Positions 52,698 to 61,032 of a DNA stretch of 64,000 nt are shown piece by piece. The notes below the pieces were generated by a model. That model saw only the letters and a program-made list of their open reading frames with translations. It did no database searches and was not told the origin of the DNA. Source of the DNA: Collinsella sp. TF06-26 (lineage in GTDB: Bacteria > Actinomycetota > Coriobacteriia > Coriobacteriales > Coriobacteriaceae); contig NZ_NKXR01000006.1 in assembly GCF_002232035.1 (NCBI RefSeq), positions 50,819 through 114,818 on the forward strand, in the 5' to 3' direction. The position numbers were made by a program, and so were the translations under genes. The stretch's first letter is position 1, and every line of letters begins with the position of its first letter.

Positions 52698-53417
52698 TTA
52701 CATCACCATGACGTAGCGGCTACCCACGTAGTACTGTTTGCCGAGCAAAACCGGCTCATCGTTGGGACCGGTAAAGCCGGCGCGCAGGCTGAGCAGCGGA
52801 TCATGCGGGGCAATGCCCAGCTCGGCCGCCTGCTCGGCATTAGCTCGAACGGCCTCGACCGTACGGTAGCCAACCGAGACAATCGGCGTTCCGCCAACAC
52901 GCTCGACCTCGGCAAAAATCGACTTGTCCTCAAGATCGGCCGTCAACAGCTCACGGTAGGCGTCAAACGGCACAAAGATGTTCTCCTCAAAGATGGGCTC
53001 GCCGTCGGCCGTACGCACGCGCTTGATATGCAGTAGCAGCGCATCCTTCTGCAGACCAAAGAACTCCATCTCGTTTTGGCGCGCCGGAACGATCTGGCGA
53101 TCGACCACGTGCGCACCGGCCTTCATGCCGTTGCCGGCACACAGCGCGGTAAACGTCTGCAGCGTCGAAGCGTGGAACTGGCGGTTGATGTGCGGTGTGG
53201 AAACAAAGGTGCCACGGCCCTGCTGCTTAACCAGGTAGCCATCGGAGCACAGCTCCTCGACGGCTCGGCGCACCGTAATGCGGCTCACCTCGTACTGCTC
53301 GGCAAGCTCAAGCTCGGACGGGATACGCTCCTTGGGTGCATAAACACCTTTCTCGATCGCATCCTTGATTTCGTCGTAAATCTGCTGGTAAAGCGGTGCA
53401 TTTTTGGGTGCGGGCAT
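52698..53417 (-). CDS. GntR/HutC-family regulator (UTRA domain), GntR-2
   Basis: A 239-residue regulator with a winged helix (PLYQQIYDEIKDAIEKGVYA, RIPSELELAEQYEVSRITVR) and a UTRA domain ending VLLGKQYYVGSRYVMVM. Similar throughout to GntR-1. Its promoter carries an ACGT-N5-ACGT motif also found upstream of the PTS operon and of the EamA gene at 59657, so it is the best candidate to control the PTS. Confidence 0.9.
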   Translation of the reverse strand: MPAPKNAPLYQQIYDEIKDAIEKGVYAPKERIPSELELAEQYEVSRITVRRAVEELCSDGYLVKQQGRGTFVSTPHINRQFHASTLQTFTALCAGNGMKAGAHVVDRQIVPARQNEMEFFGLQKDALLLHIKRVRTADGEPIFEENIFVPFDAYRELLTADLEDKSIFAEVERVGGTPIVSVGYRTVEAVRANAEQAAELGIAPHDPLLSLRAGFTGPNDEPVLLGKQYYVGSRYVMVM

Positions 53418-53453
53418 ATCTGATCACTCTTATCAAAATAGCGAAATAACTAA

Positions 53454-53467
53454 TACGTATATAACGT
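53454..53467 (-). promoter_or_regulatory. GntR-2 operator-like site (own promoter)
   Basis: TACGTATATAACGT, a palindromic ACGT-N5-ACGT motif 37 bp upstream of GntR-2. Compare TATAACGTCTTATACGTT at 59481-59498 and ACGTTATAGTCGTTATATA at 60779-60797. Confidence 0.6.
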
Positions 53468-53521
53468 CTTTTTATATGTTACATCAGTTTGATAAAACGA
53501 TACACCACATACAGCAAATCC

Positions 53522-54529
53522 TTACTTGCCGTCGTCCTGCTGCAGACTGTCCTGCTCGCTGAGGCGCGCCTGCCTGCTGGCCATGCGCGCGGGCTTGTCG
53601 GGATCGGGTACGGCCGTGGGCATGGGCTCGTCGACATGACCGCCCCACCAGCCGCCCACGAAGTTGAGCGTGTGGAACACATTGATCACGGCGCCGGGAT
53701 CAATATCGCACACCAGCTTGATAATGTCCTGGCTCTCGTAGGTCGAGACAACGGCGTGCAGCAGATACATCTTTTCGCGGCTGTATCCGCCAATGATCTC
53801 GGCGCAGCTAATGCCATGCTGAAAATGGTCAACATAGGCTGTCATGACCTCATCTGCCTTGCGTGTCGTGATCTGCAGCGTCACACGGTCGTAGCGTCGG
53901 TAGAAACTGTCGATGGTCTTGGTCGAAATAAACTGGAACACGATGGAATACGCCGCATTGTCCCAGCCAAACATAAAGCCAAAGATCGCCAGGATAGCGC
54001 AGTTAAAGCCAAAGATGACGCCCCAGATGGTCTTGCCTGTATGGTTGGAAACCCACAGCGCGATAAAGTCGGTGCCGCCGGTGGATGCGCCGGACTTAAG
54101 CGCGATGGCGGCGCCCAGGCCCGAGACCACGCCGCCAAAGATGATGAGCATGATCTTGTCGCCCAAAAACGGGGCGAAGTGAAAGATGTTGAGGAACAGC
54201 GACGAGAGCATGACCTGCATCATCGAGAAGATGACGAAGCGCTTGCTGATGCCGCTCCAGCAAAGGAGCGCCACGGGGATGTTGAGCGCGAGCATGCCGA
54301 GCGAGATGTCGATATGAACGCCGCCGAGCGAGGTGACGCGATCGAGCAGGACCGCGACGCCGGTGAGGCCGCTCGGAAGCAGGTCGGCGGGGCGAATGAA
54401 CGCCTGAATCAGAAATGTCTGGAGAACGGCGGAGATGGTGACCGCCACGGCAGTAATGGCGCGGCGGACGATGGTGAGACGGCCGAGCACGAGCACGCGG
54501 TCCGTGAGCTGATCGATGGCGTTCGCCAC
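53522..54529 (-). CDS. YitT-family membrane protein (DUF161/DUF2179)
   Basis: A 335-residue protein. Six or so helices in the N-terminal 220 residues (QAFIRPADLLPSGLTGVAVL, GGVVSGLGAAIALKSGASTG GTD split here) and a C-terminal DUF2179 domain (YVDHFQHGISCAEIIGGYSR). A charged C-terminal tail follows. Family function is unknown; many lie near transporters. The start is a GTG at 54529 with AAAGGAG upstream. It may share a transcript with GntR-2. Confidence 0.85.
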   Translation of the reverse strand: MANAIDQLTDRVLVLGRLTIVRRAITAVAVTISAVLQTFLIQAFIRPADLLPSGLTGVAVLLDRVTSLGGVHIDISLGMLALNIPVALLCWSGISKRFVIFSMMQVMLSSLFLNIFHFAPFLGDKIMLIIFGGVVSGLGAAIALKSGASTGGTDFIALWVSNHTGKTIWGVIFGFNCAILAIFGFMFGWDNAAYSIVFQFISTKTIDSFYRRYDRVTLQITTRKADEVMTAYVDHFQHGISCAEIIGGYSREKMYLLHAVVSTYESQDIIKLVCDIDPGAVINVFHTLNFVGGWWGGHVDEPMPTAVPDPDKPARMASRQARLSEQDSLQQDDGK

Positions 54530-54664
54530 GTAGGCTCCTTTCGAAGGCAGATGTAATTGTGGGGCATGCCGGCGATTGTAGCATGGAGCGCGAGAGGGCG
54601 CTTCAATTCACCCTCTCTCGACAACCAAAACGAGCCAGCAGCCCCCCAACCAAAGAGCCAAATT

Positions 54665-54787
54665 CTAAGTGAGTAGGCTTTTCGCGACCTGCCGAGCACA
54701 CCCAAAGCTGCCACTTCCGTGACCTGCGGTTTTACTAAGGCAGATACGCTTTGTGCTCGGCCTGCGCCAAAAAGTCTACTCACTTAG
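54665..54787. repeat. 123-bp TIR-bounded MITE-like element, copy 1
   Basis: Starts CTAAGTGAGTAGGCTTTTCG and ends AAAAAGTCTACTCACTTAG, an 18-bp terminal inverted repeat with one mismatch. Inner arms GCCGAGCACA and TGTGCTCGGC also pair, so the whole element folds. A second 123-bp copy is at 63105-63227. No ORF. The 54530-54881 gap has no gene. Confidence 0.8.
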
Positions 54788-54881
54788 CCTGAGTCGAAGC
54801 CAAACGGATCAAATCGAAGCCAAAATGAGCCAATCCACCGCAAGAGACGTGTGAATCCGCACTTCTTGCGGCGAATTGACG

Positions 54882-55511
54882 CTACAAAGCGGTCAGAATG
54901 TCGGCGAGGTTGTCGATGACGGCGTCGGCTCCCGTTTGGTCCAGGTTAACGCCCTCGTGCGGACGCAGTGCCAGGACGCGCGCGCCGGAGCGCTTGCCGG
55001 CCTCGATGCCCAAAGGCGAGTCCTCGATAACCAGGCACTCGGTAGGCTCCACACCCAGCGCCTCCATGGCACGCAGGTAGATCTCGGGGTCGGGCTTAAA
55101 TGCACTGCACTCGTGACCGCTGATGGTGTAGTCCAGCACGTCGGTGATACCGGCGATATCCACCAGCTCGTCAATCAGCTCACGATAGGACGAGCTCGCG
55201 ATGGCACACTTCGCGCCGCGCTTGTGCAGCTCACGCATCACCGGCTCCGTCTGCTCGTTGAGTAGCTCGGCATACGGAACGGGATGGTCCGGGCTGTAGA
55301 CCTGCTTGTACTCCACGCGCAGGCGCTCGCGCAGCTCAACATCGTCGGGCACCAGCGCCTCCCAAATGGCGGGCTCGTTAGACCCCGAAAGATCGGGGAT
55401 CTCGTCAAAGTGGAACCCCTTCTCTTCCATAAACGCCACGCGGCGACGGTTGTAGAACCACTCAGTATCGACCAGCACGCCGTCCATATCAAACAGCACC
55501 GCCTTGATCAT
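54882..55511 (-). CDS. HAD-superfamily phosphatase/phosphoglucomutase-like hydrolase
   Basis: A 209-residue HAD subfamily I protein. Motif I LFDMDGVLVDTE (nucleophile Asp), motif II in CAIASSSYRE, motif III/IV in FKPDPEIYLRAMEALGVEP and VIEDSPLGIEAGKRSGARVL. The helical cap sits between motifs I and II. It resembles beta-phosphoglucomutase-like phosphatases, so it may dephosphorylate or isomerise a sugar phosphate. The ATG at 55511 has GGAGG eight bases upstream. A terminator separates it from SIS-2. Confidence 0.85.
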   Translation of the reverse strand: MIKAVLFDMDGVLVDTEWFYNRRRVAFMEEKGFHFDEIPDLSGSNEPAIWEALVPDDVELRERLRVEYKQVYSPDHPVPYAELLNEQTEPVMRELHKRGAKCAIASSSYRELIDELVDIAGITDVLDYTISGHECSAFKPDPEIYLRAMEALGVEPTECLVIEDSPLGIEAGKRSGARVLALRPHEGVNLDQTGADAVIDNLADILTAL

Positions 55512-55524
55512 ACGCATCTCCTCC

Positions 55525-55563
55525 CACCTGCCAAAAAGGGACAGGTTTATTTTGGTAGGTTTT
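55525..55563 (+). repeat. REP-like hairpin with GGGACAG core, copy 3
   Basis: ACCTGCCAAAAAGGGACAGG and TTTATTTTGGTAGGTTT: the arms CCTGCCAAAA/TTTTGGTAGG pair. Same core as at 44065 but opposite orientation. It overlaps the HAD gene's ribosome-site region. Confidence 0.75.
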
Positions 55564-55602
55564 ATCTGGTGTTTTGCGACGCGACAGACACGCCCCCAAA
55601 GC

Positions 55603-55633
55603 AAAAAGGGGACGGGGCGCAAACCCCATCCCC
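55603..55633 (-). terminator. Terminator after SIS-2
   Basis: On the minus strand GGGGATGGGG-TTTGCG-CCCCGTCCCC followed by TTTTT, about 35 bp after the SIS-2 stop. Confidence 0.85.
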
Positions 55634-55667
55634 TCTCAATCAACCCGTAAGGTCTACTTACTTGTGA

Positions 55668-56651
55668 TTAGTAGGAAAGCTTCCACATGTAGCGACGCAT
55701 GGTCAGCGGGTGCTGACGGGCCTCGGCGATCTGGTTGCCGTACTCGCGCATAACGGCGAGGTGCAGCAGCGGGTTGAAGTAGGTGACGACGCTCGCGGGC
55801 ACGGCGTCAGCCAGGCCGTAGTCCTTGGAGTCGATCAGAGCGACCTTGGCGCCCATGCGCTCAAGGAAGGTGAGGGCGCGAGCGTCCATCGGACGGGTAG
55901 CACCATCGGACATGAAGAAGACGTAGGGCTTACCCTCGGTGGAAACCTCGAACGGGCCGTGGAAGTACTCGCCGGTGTTGTAGGCGGCGGCGTCGATCCA
56001 CTGCATCTCGGTGAACAGGAAGGCGGCGTGAGAATAAGCCATCTTCTCGGAGGCACCGGAGGCCATGAAGTAGATCATCTTGTCGTCCTTGAAGTCCTCG
56101 GCGAACTTCTTGGCGAGCTTCTTGCAGGACTGAGCGGCGTTCTCGCAGAGCTCGAAGACGTTGGTGAGGCCGGTGATCATGTCCTCGTAGTGGTCATAGC
56201 CCTCGGTCTGCTGAAGGATCTCGAGAGCAAGGGCGATGGCGTAGCCGGGCTTCTCGCACTTGGCAGCGTAGTTGGCATGGAAGCCGTGAACGATGACGTG
56301 GTCGGCGTCGACGGTCAGAGCGGAGCCGGCCTTGTTGGTGAGGGAGACGACCGGGCAGTTGTGCTTCTTGGCGGTCTTGTTGGCCTCGACGGTCTCGGGC
56401 GTGGAGCCACCGAGGGAGCAGGTGATCACGAAGGTGTGCTCGTTGACCCAGGAAGGCGTGTCGTAGTTGAACTCGTTAGCGGTGAAGATCTGAACGTTCA
56501 GCTTGTCCGTGTTGTTGGCCAGGAAGTACTTGGCAGGGTAAAGGTCGGACATGGAAGCACCGCAGCCGACGAAGGCGACGCTGTGGATCTCGTGGTTGGA
56601 CAGGACGTCAGCGACGATCTGCTTAGGGAGGTTAAGGTCGATCTCGTACAT
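55668..56651 (-). CDS. SIS-domain sugar isomerase/deglycase (FrlB-like), copy 2
   Basis: A 327-residue protein with tandem SIS domains. Motifs VAFVGCGASMSDLYPAKYFL, FVITCSLGGSTPETVEANKT and YFMASGASEKMAYSHAAFLF, then YNTGEYFHGPFEVSTEG. It directly follows the PTS IID gene in the same orientation. A PTS next to SIS deglycases is the arrangement of glycated-amine (gfr-type) operons. The ATG at 56651 is about ten bases from AAAGGA; an ATG nine bases earlier is too close. Confidence 0.87.
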   Translation of the reverse strand: MYEIDLNLPKQIVADVLSNHEIHSVAFVGCGASMSDLYPAKYFLANNTDKLNVQIFTANEFNYDTPSWVNEHTFVITCSLGGSTPETVEANKTAKKHNCPVVSLTNKAGSALTVDADHVIVHGFHANYAAKCEKPGYAIALALEILQQTEGYDHYEDMITGLTNVFELCENAAQSCKKLAKKFAEDFKDDKMIYFMASGASEKMAYSHAAFLFTEMQWIDAAAYNTGEYFHGPFEVSTEGKPYVFFMSDGATRPMDARALTFLERMGAKVALIDSKDYGLADAVPASVVTYFNPLLHLAVMREYGNQIAEARQHPLTMRRYMWKLSY

Positions 56652-56743
56652 CTGACACATTCCTTTCGATTTTTTGCGGCGCCACATTGCCGGGCGCTCG
56701 CAGGGTTACCGTGGTTTGGACCGAGTCGCCGGCCCGTTGAGGA

Positions 56744-56772
56744 TGTGGCAAAGGAACTGTCCCTTTGTCACA
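56744..56772 (+). repeat. REP-like hairpin with CTGTCCC core, copy 4
   Basis: TGTGGCAAAGG-AACTGTC-CCTTTGTCACA between IID and SIS-2. The stem differs from the other copies, but the CTGTCCC core is kept. Confidence 0.65.
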
Positions 56773-56850
56773 TTTAGGGATGGAAGCCTGCCTGGGGTAT
56801 GGGATGCCAGGCAGGCCCCCGGGGGAAAGCGGTTAGGCGCTTGGTCGCGA

Positions 56851-57684
56851 CTAGGCCAGGATGCCGGCCGCGGAGAGGGCGATGCCGCCCACAATGGCGA
56901 TCACGAGAAGCCAACCGGTGTTGACGTTCTTCTTGATGAGCCAGTACATAAGGCCGGTGAGGCCGAGGGAGATCATCTGGGGCATCATGCCGTCCAGGAT
57001 GTCCTGGATAACGACGGTACCCTCAGCGAACTGCAGCGGGGTGGTGGCGCCGATCAGTGTAGCGATCATGCCGCCCACGGACATAAGGCCCACGATGCCG
57101 CAGACATACATGAGCTTCTCCATGAGGTCGCCGCCCTGGAGCTTGCTCAGGTACTCGTGGCCACCCTGGTAGCCGATCTTGGCGGCAAACCACGTGATCA
57201 GCACGGAAGGCACGATGGAGATGAGCATGGCCAGGATCGGGCCCATGATGGAGCCCTGCTGAGCCAGCTGGACGCCCAGACCAAAGGCGATGACGCGGAT
57301 GGTGCCCTGGAAGAAGGAGTCACCAATACCGGAAAGCGGACCCATGAGGGAGGTCTTGACCGCGTTGATCGAATCGGGATCGAAGTTCTCGGGATCCTTG
57401 GCGTACTCCTCCTCCATGGAGGCGGCGAGGCCTAGGACAAAAGCGCTCGTCTGCGGGGTGCAGTTGTAGAACGCCATGTGACGGTGGTAAGCCTCTTTCT
57501 TAGCAGCGAGCTGCTTGGGATCAGACTCATCCGGATAGAGGCGATCGAGCGTGGGAACCATGCCGTAGAGGAAGCCCATGTTCATCTGACGCTCGTAGTT
57601 CCAAGAGGCCTGGATGGCCCAGGAGCGCCAGAAGAACTGGCTGACCTTCTTGTTCAGGGACACGTCCTTGGTTGCGGTTGCCAT
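56851..57684 (-). CDS. PTS mannose-family IID component
   Basis: A 277-residue membrane protein. The N-terminal SQFFWRSWAIQASWNYERQM and the region MGPLSGIGDSFFQGTIRVIA are characteristic of IID (ManZ-like). C-terminal helices follow. With IIC it forms the sugar channel. The start is the ATG at 57684. It follows IIC by 13 bp. Confidence 0.93.
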   Translation of the reverse strand: MATATKDVSLNKKVSQFFWRSWAIQASWNYERQMNMGFLYGMVPTLDRLYPDESDPKQLAAKKEAYHRHMAFYNCTPQTSAFVLGLAASMEEEYAKDPENFDPDSINAVKTSLMGPLSGIGDSFFQGTIRVIAFGLGVQLAQQGSIMGPILAMLISIVPSVLITWFAAKIGYQGGHEYLSKLQGGDLMEKLMYVCGIVGLMSVGGMIATLIGATTPLQFAEGTVVIQDILDGMMPQMISLGLTGLMYWLIKKNVNTGWLLVIAIVGGIALSAAGILA

Positions 57685-57697
57685 AGTGTGTTCCTCC

Positions 57698-58492
57698 TTA
57701 GTCTTCGTCGTCTTCGAGCGGATCGTAGTCGGAATCGACACCGGCGGCTGCATGGGAACCGTTGAACTTGAAGCCCATGAAGACGACAGCCAGGCACACA
57801 CCGATCAAAGCGACCGCGATGACGGACAGGTTGAGGTAAGCGGCGAGCAGGAAACCGATGAACAGGAACGGAGTCATACCCTTCTTGATCATCATGGTGA
57901 GCAGCAGGGCCAAGCCGTAGGCGGTCATGATCTTGGTCGAAACGTTAAGACCAGTGGACAGCCACTCGGGAACCATGTTGACGATGGCCTGAACCAGGTC
58001 GGTGCCAACAAAGACGGCCAGGAAGATCGGCAGGAAGTACATGACGGCGTACAGACCGGAGCCGGCGCAGATGTGCATGCGGTAGGCGGTCTTGAACTTT
58101 CCGTTATCGATCGCGCTATCTGCCACATGGGTGAGGGCGGCGATGATGGAACGGAACACGATGCCGAGGAGCTGGCCCAGGACGGCGACCGGGATGGCGA
58201 TCGTCATGGCGGTCTCGGCGGAAGCATCGGTCAGGCACGCAAAGGCAGCGGCCACGATGCCGCCCAGGACCATATCGGGCGGAACGGCAGCGCCGACCTG
58301 CACCAGGCCCATGGACACGAGCTCGACGGCGGCACCGACGGCAAGGCCGGTGGGTACATCGCCCAGCAGCAGACCGACGAGCGTAGCGCCAACGAGGGGC
58401 TGCTCGAAGTTAAGACGACCGAGCAGGCGGGAGTCCCACATGCAGAACACGCCGACGAGGCCGACGAGCACCGCACTGATGAACGTATTCAT
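57698..58492 (-). CDS. PTS mannose-family IIC component
   Basis: A 264-residue membrane protein with about eight helices. AAVELVSMGLVQVGAAVPPD and the long VGATLVGLLLGDVPTGLAVG segment match ManY-like IIC. The C-terminus is an acidic tail (DSDYDPLEDDED). GGAGAAGGG precedes the ATG. Confidence 0.93.
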   Translation of the reverse strand: MNTFISAVLVGLVGVFCMWDSRLLGRLNFEQPLVGATLVGLLLGDVPTGLAVGAAVELVSMGLVQVGAAVPPDMVLGGIVAAAFACLTDASAETAMTIAIPVAVLGQLLGIVFRSIIAALTHVADSAIDNGKFKTAYRMHICAGSGLYAVMYFLPIFLAVFVGTDLVQAIVNMVPEWLSTGLNVSTKIMTAYGLALLLTMMIKKGMTPFLFIGFLLAAYLNLSVIAVALIGVCLAVVFMGFKFNGSHAAAGVDSDYDPLEDDED

Positions 58493-58528
58493 ACCCTTCT
58501 CCTTTCAGTCAGGCAAAAGCCTGGTTGA

Positions 58529-59452
58529 TTACAGCTTGGCGTCGATGTCGACGCTCTGATACGTAGGGGTCTGCTGGACGTAGAGCTTGATGCCCATGTC
58601 GAGCAGCTGGTTGACGTCGGCCTTCTGGGTGGCGTCGAGGAAGACGGAGCTGTCCTTGCCGCCAATCTGATCGGCACCGTCGTGGTTGGCGGTGGCGCCC
58701 AGGTTGATGGCGTCGAGCTTGTAGCCCTGGCAGAACTGCAGCATCTCGGCCGTGTTGCCAAAGACGAACATGACGCGCTCGCCGAGGGTGTTGAGCTTGT
58801 CCATCTTGGCGAGGGCACGCTCGACGGTGAAGACGTTCAGGCGCACGCCCTGGGGCTTGGCCAGCTTAAGGGCGCCCTTCTTGATGTCATCGTTGGCGGC
58901 AGCGTTGTCGACGACGATGATGCGCTCGGCCTGGACCTTAGTGGTCCAGGTAAAGACGACCTGGCCGTGCAGCAGACGGTAGTCAAGACGCGCGAGGACG
59001 ATCTTGGCGGGACCGGAGCTGTGACGGGACGCCTTAGCCTTCTTGGCGGGAGCCGCGGCCACCTCGACCGGTGCGTTGGGGTTGGTCAGACCGGTGCGGG
59101 CCTCGTTGATGAGGGCCGCGAGCTCGGTGCCCTTGACGGGGGCGGGGCTCATAGCAAGCGTGAGCGCCAGCGGGATGTTGAAACCGCTGACAACCGTGAA
59201 CTTCGTGCCGTTCTTGGAAAGCTCGACCATGTTGTTGTTGACCGAGCTACCGAGCATATCGGTTAGCACATACACGGTGTCGTCCGCGTTGAACGTGGCG
59301 ATCATGGCGTCCACCTTATTGGTGATGGGCTCCTTGTCGTCACGAGCAAGCGACACGACGTGGACGTTCGACACGTCGCCGAGAACCATCTCGAGCGTGT
59401 CTTTGGCGCCTGCGGCCAGGCCGCCATGAGATGCGAGAATGATCTGATTCAT
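58529..59452 (-). CDS. PTS mannose-family IIAB fusion component
   Basis: A 307-residue phosphotransfer protein. The IIA domain (1-125) has the phospho-His9 in ILASHGGLAAG. A linker rich in Ala/Pro/Lys (126-148) joins the IIB domain, whose phospho-His162 lies in LARLDYRLLHGQVVFTWT. It passes phosphate from HPr to the imported sugar. First gene of the IIAB-IIC-IID-SIS operon, preceded by a GntR-2-like operator. Confidence 0.94.
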   Translation of the reverse strand: MNQIILASHGGLAAGAKDTLEMVLGDVSNVHVVSLARDDKEPITNKVDAMIATFNADDTVYVLTDMLGSSVNNNMVELSKNGTKFTVVSGFNIPLALTLAMSPAPVKGTELAALINEARTGLTNPNAPVEVAAAPAKKAKASRHSSGPAKIVLARLDYRLLHGQVVFTWTTKVQAERIIVVDNAAANDDIKKGALKLAKPQGVRLNVFTVERALAKMDKLNTLGERVMFVFGNTAEMLQFCQGYKLDAINLGATANHDGADQIGGKDSSVFLDATQKADVNQLLDMGIKLYVQQTPTYQSVDIDAKL

Positions 59453-59480
59453 CTTGCCTCCTCCTTTTCGTTATGGTCAT

Positions 59481-59498
59481 TATAACGTCTTATACGTT
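59481..59498 (-). promoter_or_regulatory. GntR-2 operator-like site upstream of the PTS operon
   Basis: TATAACGTCTTATACGTT, palindromic AACGT-N5-ACGTT, 30 bp upstream of IIAB. It matches the site in the GntR-2 promoter. The remaining 59500-59650 stretch has no gene. Confidence 0.65.
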
Positions 59499-59656
59499 GC
59501 TTATATTGATAATTAGTATATAAACCGTTCGCGGGTGAAAAACGACCGTTGGCGGGTTTAACGCAATCGAAACGATGGTCTTGGGTAGGTCGGCGCTGGC
59601 TAGGCGCCGCCCGATCAAACGCCGGGCGCTACCTGCTCAAACACACCGCCAATCCC

Positions 59657-60739
59657 CTATCGCACGAAGTACCAGGGGCTTTCCTGCACGGTGGGCTCCA
59701 GCGCAATGCCCGTGCGCTCGCGGAAGAGATCCATGTCCTGCGATTTCTCCGTCCACCACGCGTTGGGCTTAAAGGTCATGCTCTCAACGACATGGCCGAC
59801 AAACACACTGTTGCGCAGCTTGGAAAAGTCGGTGTTCATAATCACGATGGACGCGAGCACCAAAACGATGCCCAGAACTTTGATCGCGCCGGCGGGCTCG
59901 GCGTAGACACCAATGCCCAGCAGTACGGTGACGACTGTCTCGAATGACATTACGACGGGAACTTTCGACGTCTCGAGCCCCATGGACAGACCCTGCATAT
60001 ATAAGATGTAAGCCACGGCTGTGGGGATGAGTCCAAAGCCAAGGAACAACAGCAGCAGCTGTGGCGACATTGCCGCGGCGACATCCGGCCACGGAGCCGC
60101 GATAGCTGCCATAACCGCACCGCCAAAAACAAAGCCCCAAAACGTGACAGCCAGCGGGTGGACCGTCTTGGTTGCTATCCGGCTAAACACCGCGAGCGAC
60201 GCACCACAAAGGCCTGCAATCACGCCCGACGTGACGCCCCAAACCGAAAAATGGAAACCGGAAAGGTCGCCATTAGTTACTGCAAGTACACAGCCCCCTA
60301 TGTTAAAAGCGATGGCAACGAGCTTGTTGGGGGTCACGTCCTCGCGATAAAGTACGCGGCCGAGCGCGACGCCAAACACCGGCGACGTGTAGAGCAGCAC
60401 CGATGCCGTGGACATGCCCACCTCGCGCATGCACTCGTAATAGCAGGTGTTGGCGGCAGCCAAACCGACGATACCGACAAGCGCGCAGGAAACAAGCTCT
60501 TTAGGGCTTGCCTTGAACAGGGTCAGCGGACCCTGAACCACGGTAGACTCCTCACCCGGATGGCAGCCCATAAACATCAGGACCGGCGCCAAGATAAGCG
60601 CTCCGACCAACAAGCGAAAGGCAGCCATGCTCTGGGACGAAACGCCCATGGCCGAGATGCCGTTTACAAAGATTCCGATGCTGCCCCACATAAGCGCGGC
60701 GATCAGCACCAGCACATAGCCCAGATCGCTTTTCTTCAA
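59657..60739 (-). CDS. EamA/DMT-family transporter next to the PTS operon
   Basis: A 360-residue, about ten-helix membrane protein with two EamA repeats (GYVLVLIAALMWGSIGIFVN, GVTSGVIAGLCGASLAVFSR). A C-terminal extension of about 45 residues (TFKPNAWWTEKSQDMDLFRE) is soluble. The start is probably the TTG at 60739 (AGGAGG five bases upstream). A GTG 36 bases earlier has no site. It could export the amino acid released by deglycation; this is inference from context. Confidence 0.82.
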   Translation of the reverse strand: MKKSDLGYVLVLIAALMWGSIGIFVNGISAMGVSSQSMAAFRLLVGALILAPVLMFMGCHPGEESTVVQGPLTLFKASPKELVSCALVGIVGLAAANTCYYECMREVGMSTASVLLYTSPVFGVALGRVLYREDVTPNKLVAIAFNIGGCVLAVTNGDLSGFHFSVWGVTSGVIAGLCGASLAVFSRIATKTVHPLAVTFWGFVFGGAVMAAIAAPWPDVAAAMSPQLLLLFLGFGLIPTAVAYILYMQGLSMGLETSKVPVVMSFETVVTVLLGIGVYAEPAGAIKVLGIVLVLASIVIMNTDFSKLRNSVFVGHVVESMTFKPNAWWTEKSQDMDLFRERTGIALEPTVQESPWYFVR

Positions 60740-60778
60740 CGCAGCCTCCTCGGTATTGTTTCCAATATGTTTCACACT

Positions 60779-60797
60779 ACGTTATAGTCGTTATATA
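60779..60797 (-). promoter_or_regulatory. GntR-2 operator-like site upstream of the EamA gene
   Basis: ACGTTATAGTCGTTATATA: on the minus strand TATAACGACTATAACGT, two TATAACG units. Similar to the sites at 53454 and 59481. Confidence 0.5.
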
Positions 60798-60877
60798 CAT
60801 TTTTCAAGGCACAAATCGGCAAACGGGAAATCTCTAGACAAAGGGAGTGTCCCGCCAGCCACGGTATCGTCGATGTT

Positions 60878-61032
60878 TTGGCGATGTCAGCGAAAACCCG
60901 CCAGAGCGAGCAAGGTGCCTTGAAGCGAAGCGGCATTGACCTTCTGGTCATGCCGCCGAAGCTGAAAGGCAGATTGCCGCTCTGGCGGGTTTGCAGCGTC
61001 GGCCGGTTACGGCGTTTGGCAAAACGCCGTAA
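60878..61032 (-). repeat. Structured 3' element after SIS-3 (family 1, copy 3)
   Basis: Begins at the base after the SIS-3 TAG. Hairpin GTTACGGCGTTT-GGCA-AAACGCCGTAAC (61005-61032). Outer stem AAACCCGCCAGAGCG/CGCTCTGGCGGGTTT (60894-60908 with 60978-60992, 15 bp perfect). Middle stem TGCCTT/AAGGCA. Inner hairpin GCGGCATTGACC-TTCT-GGTCATGCCGC. Unpaired GAGCAAGG and CAGATTGCC match copy 1. The minus strand then reads GGCGGGTTTTCG, a possible terminator. Confidence 0.78.
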
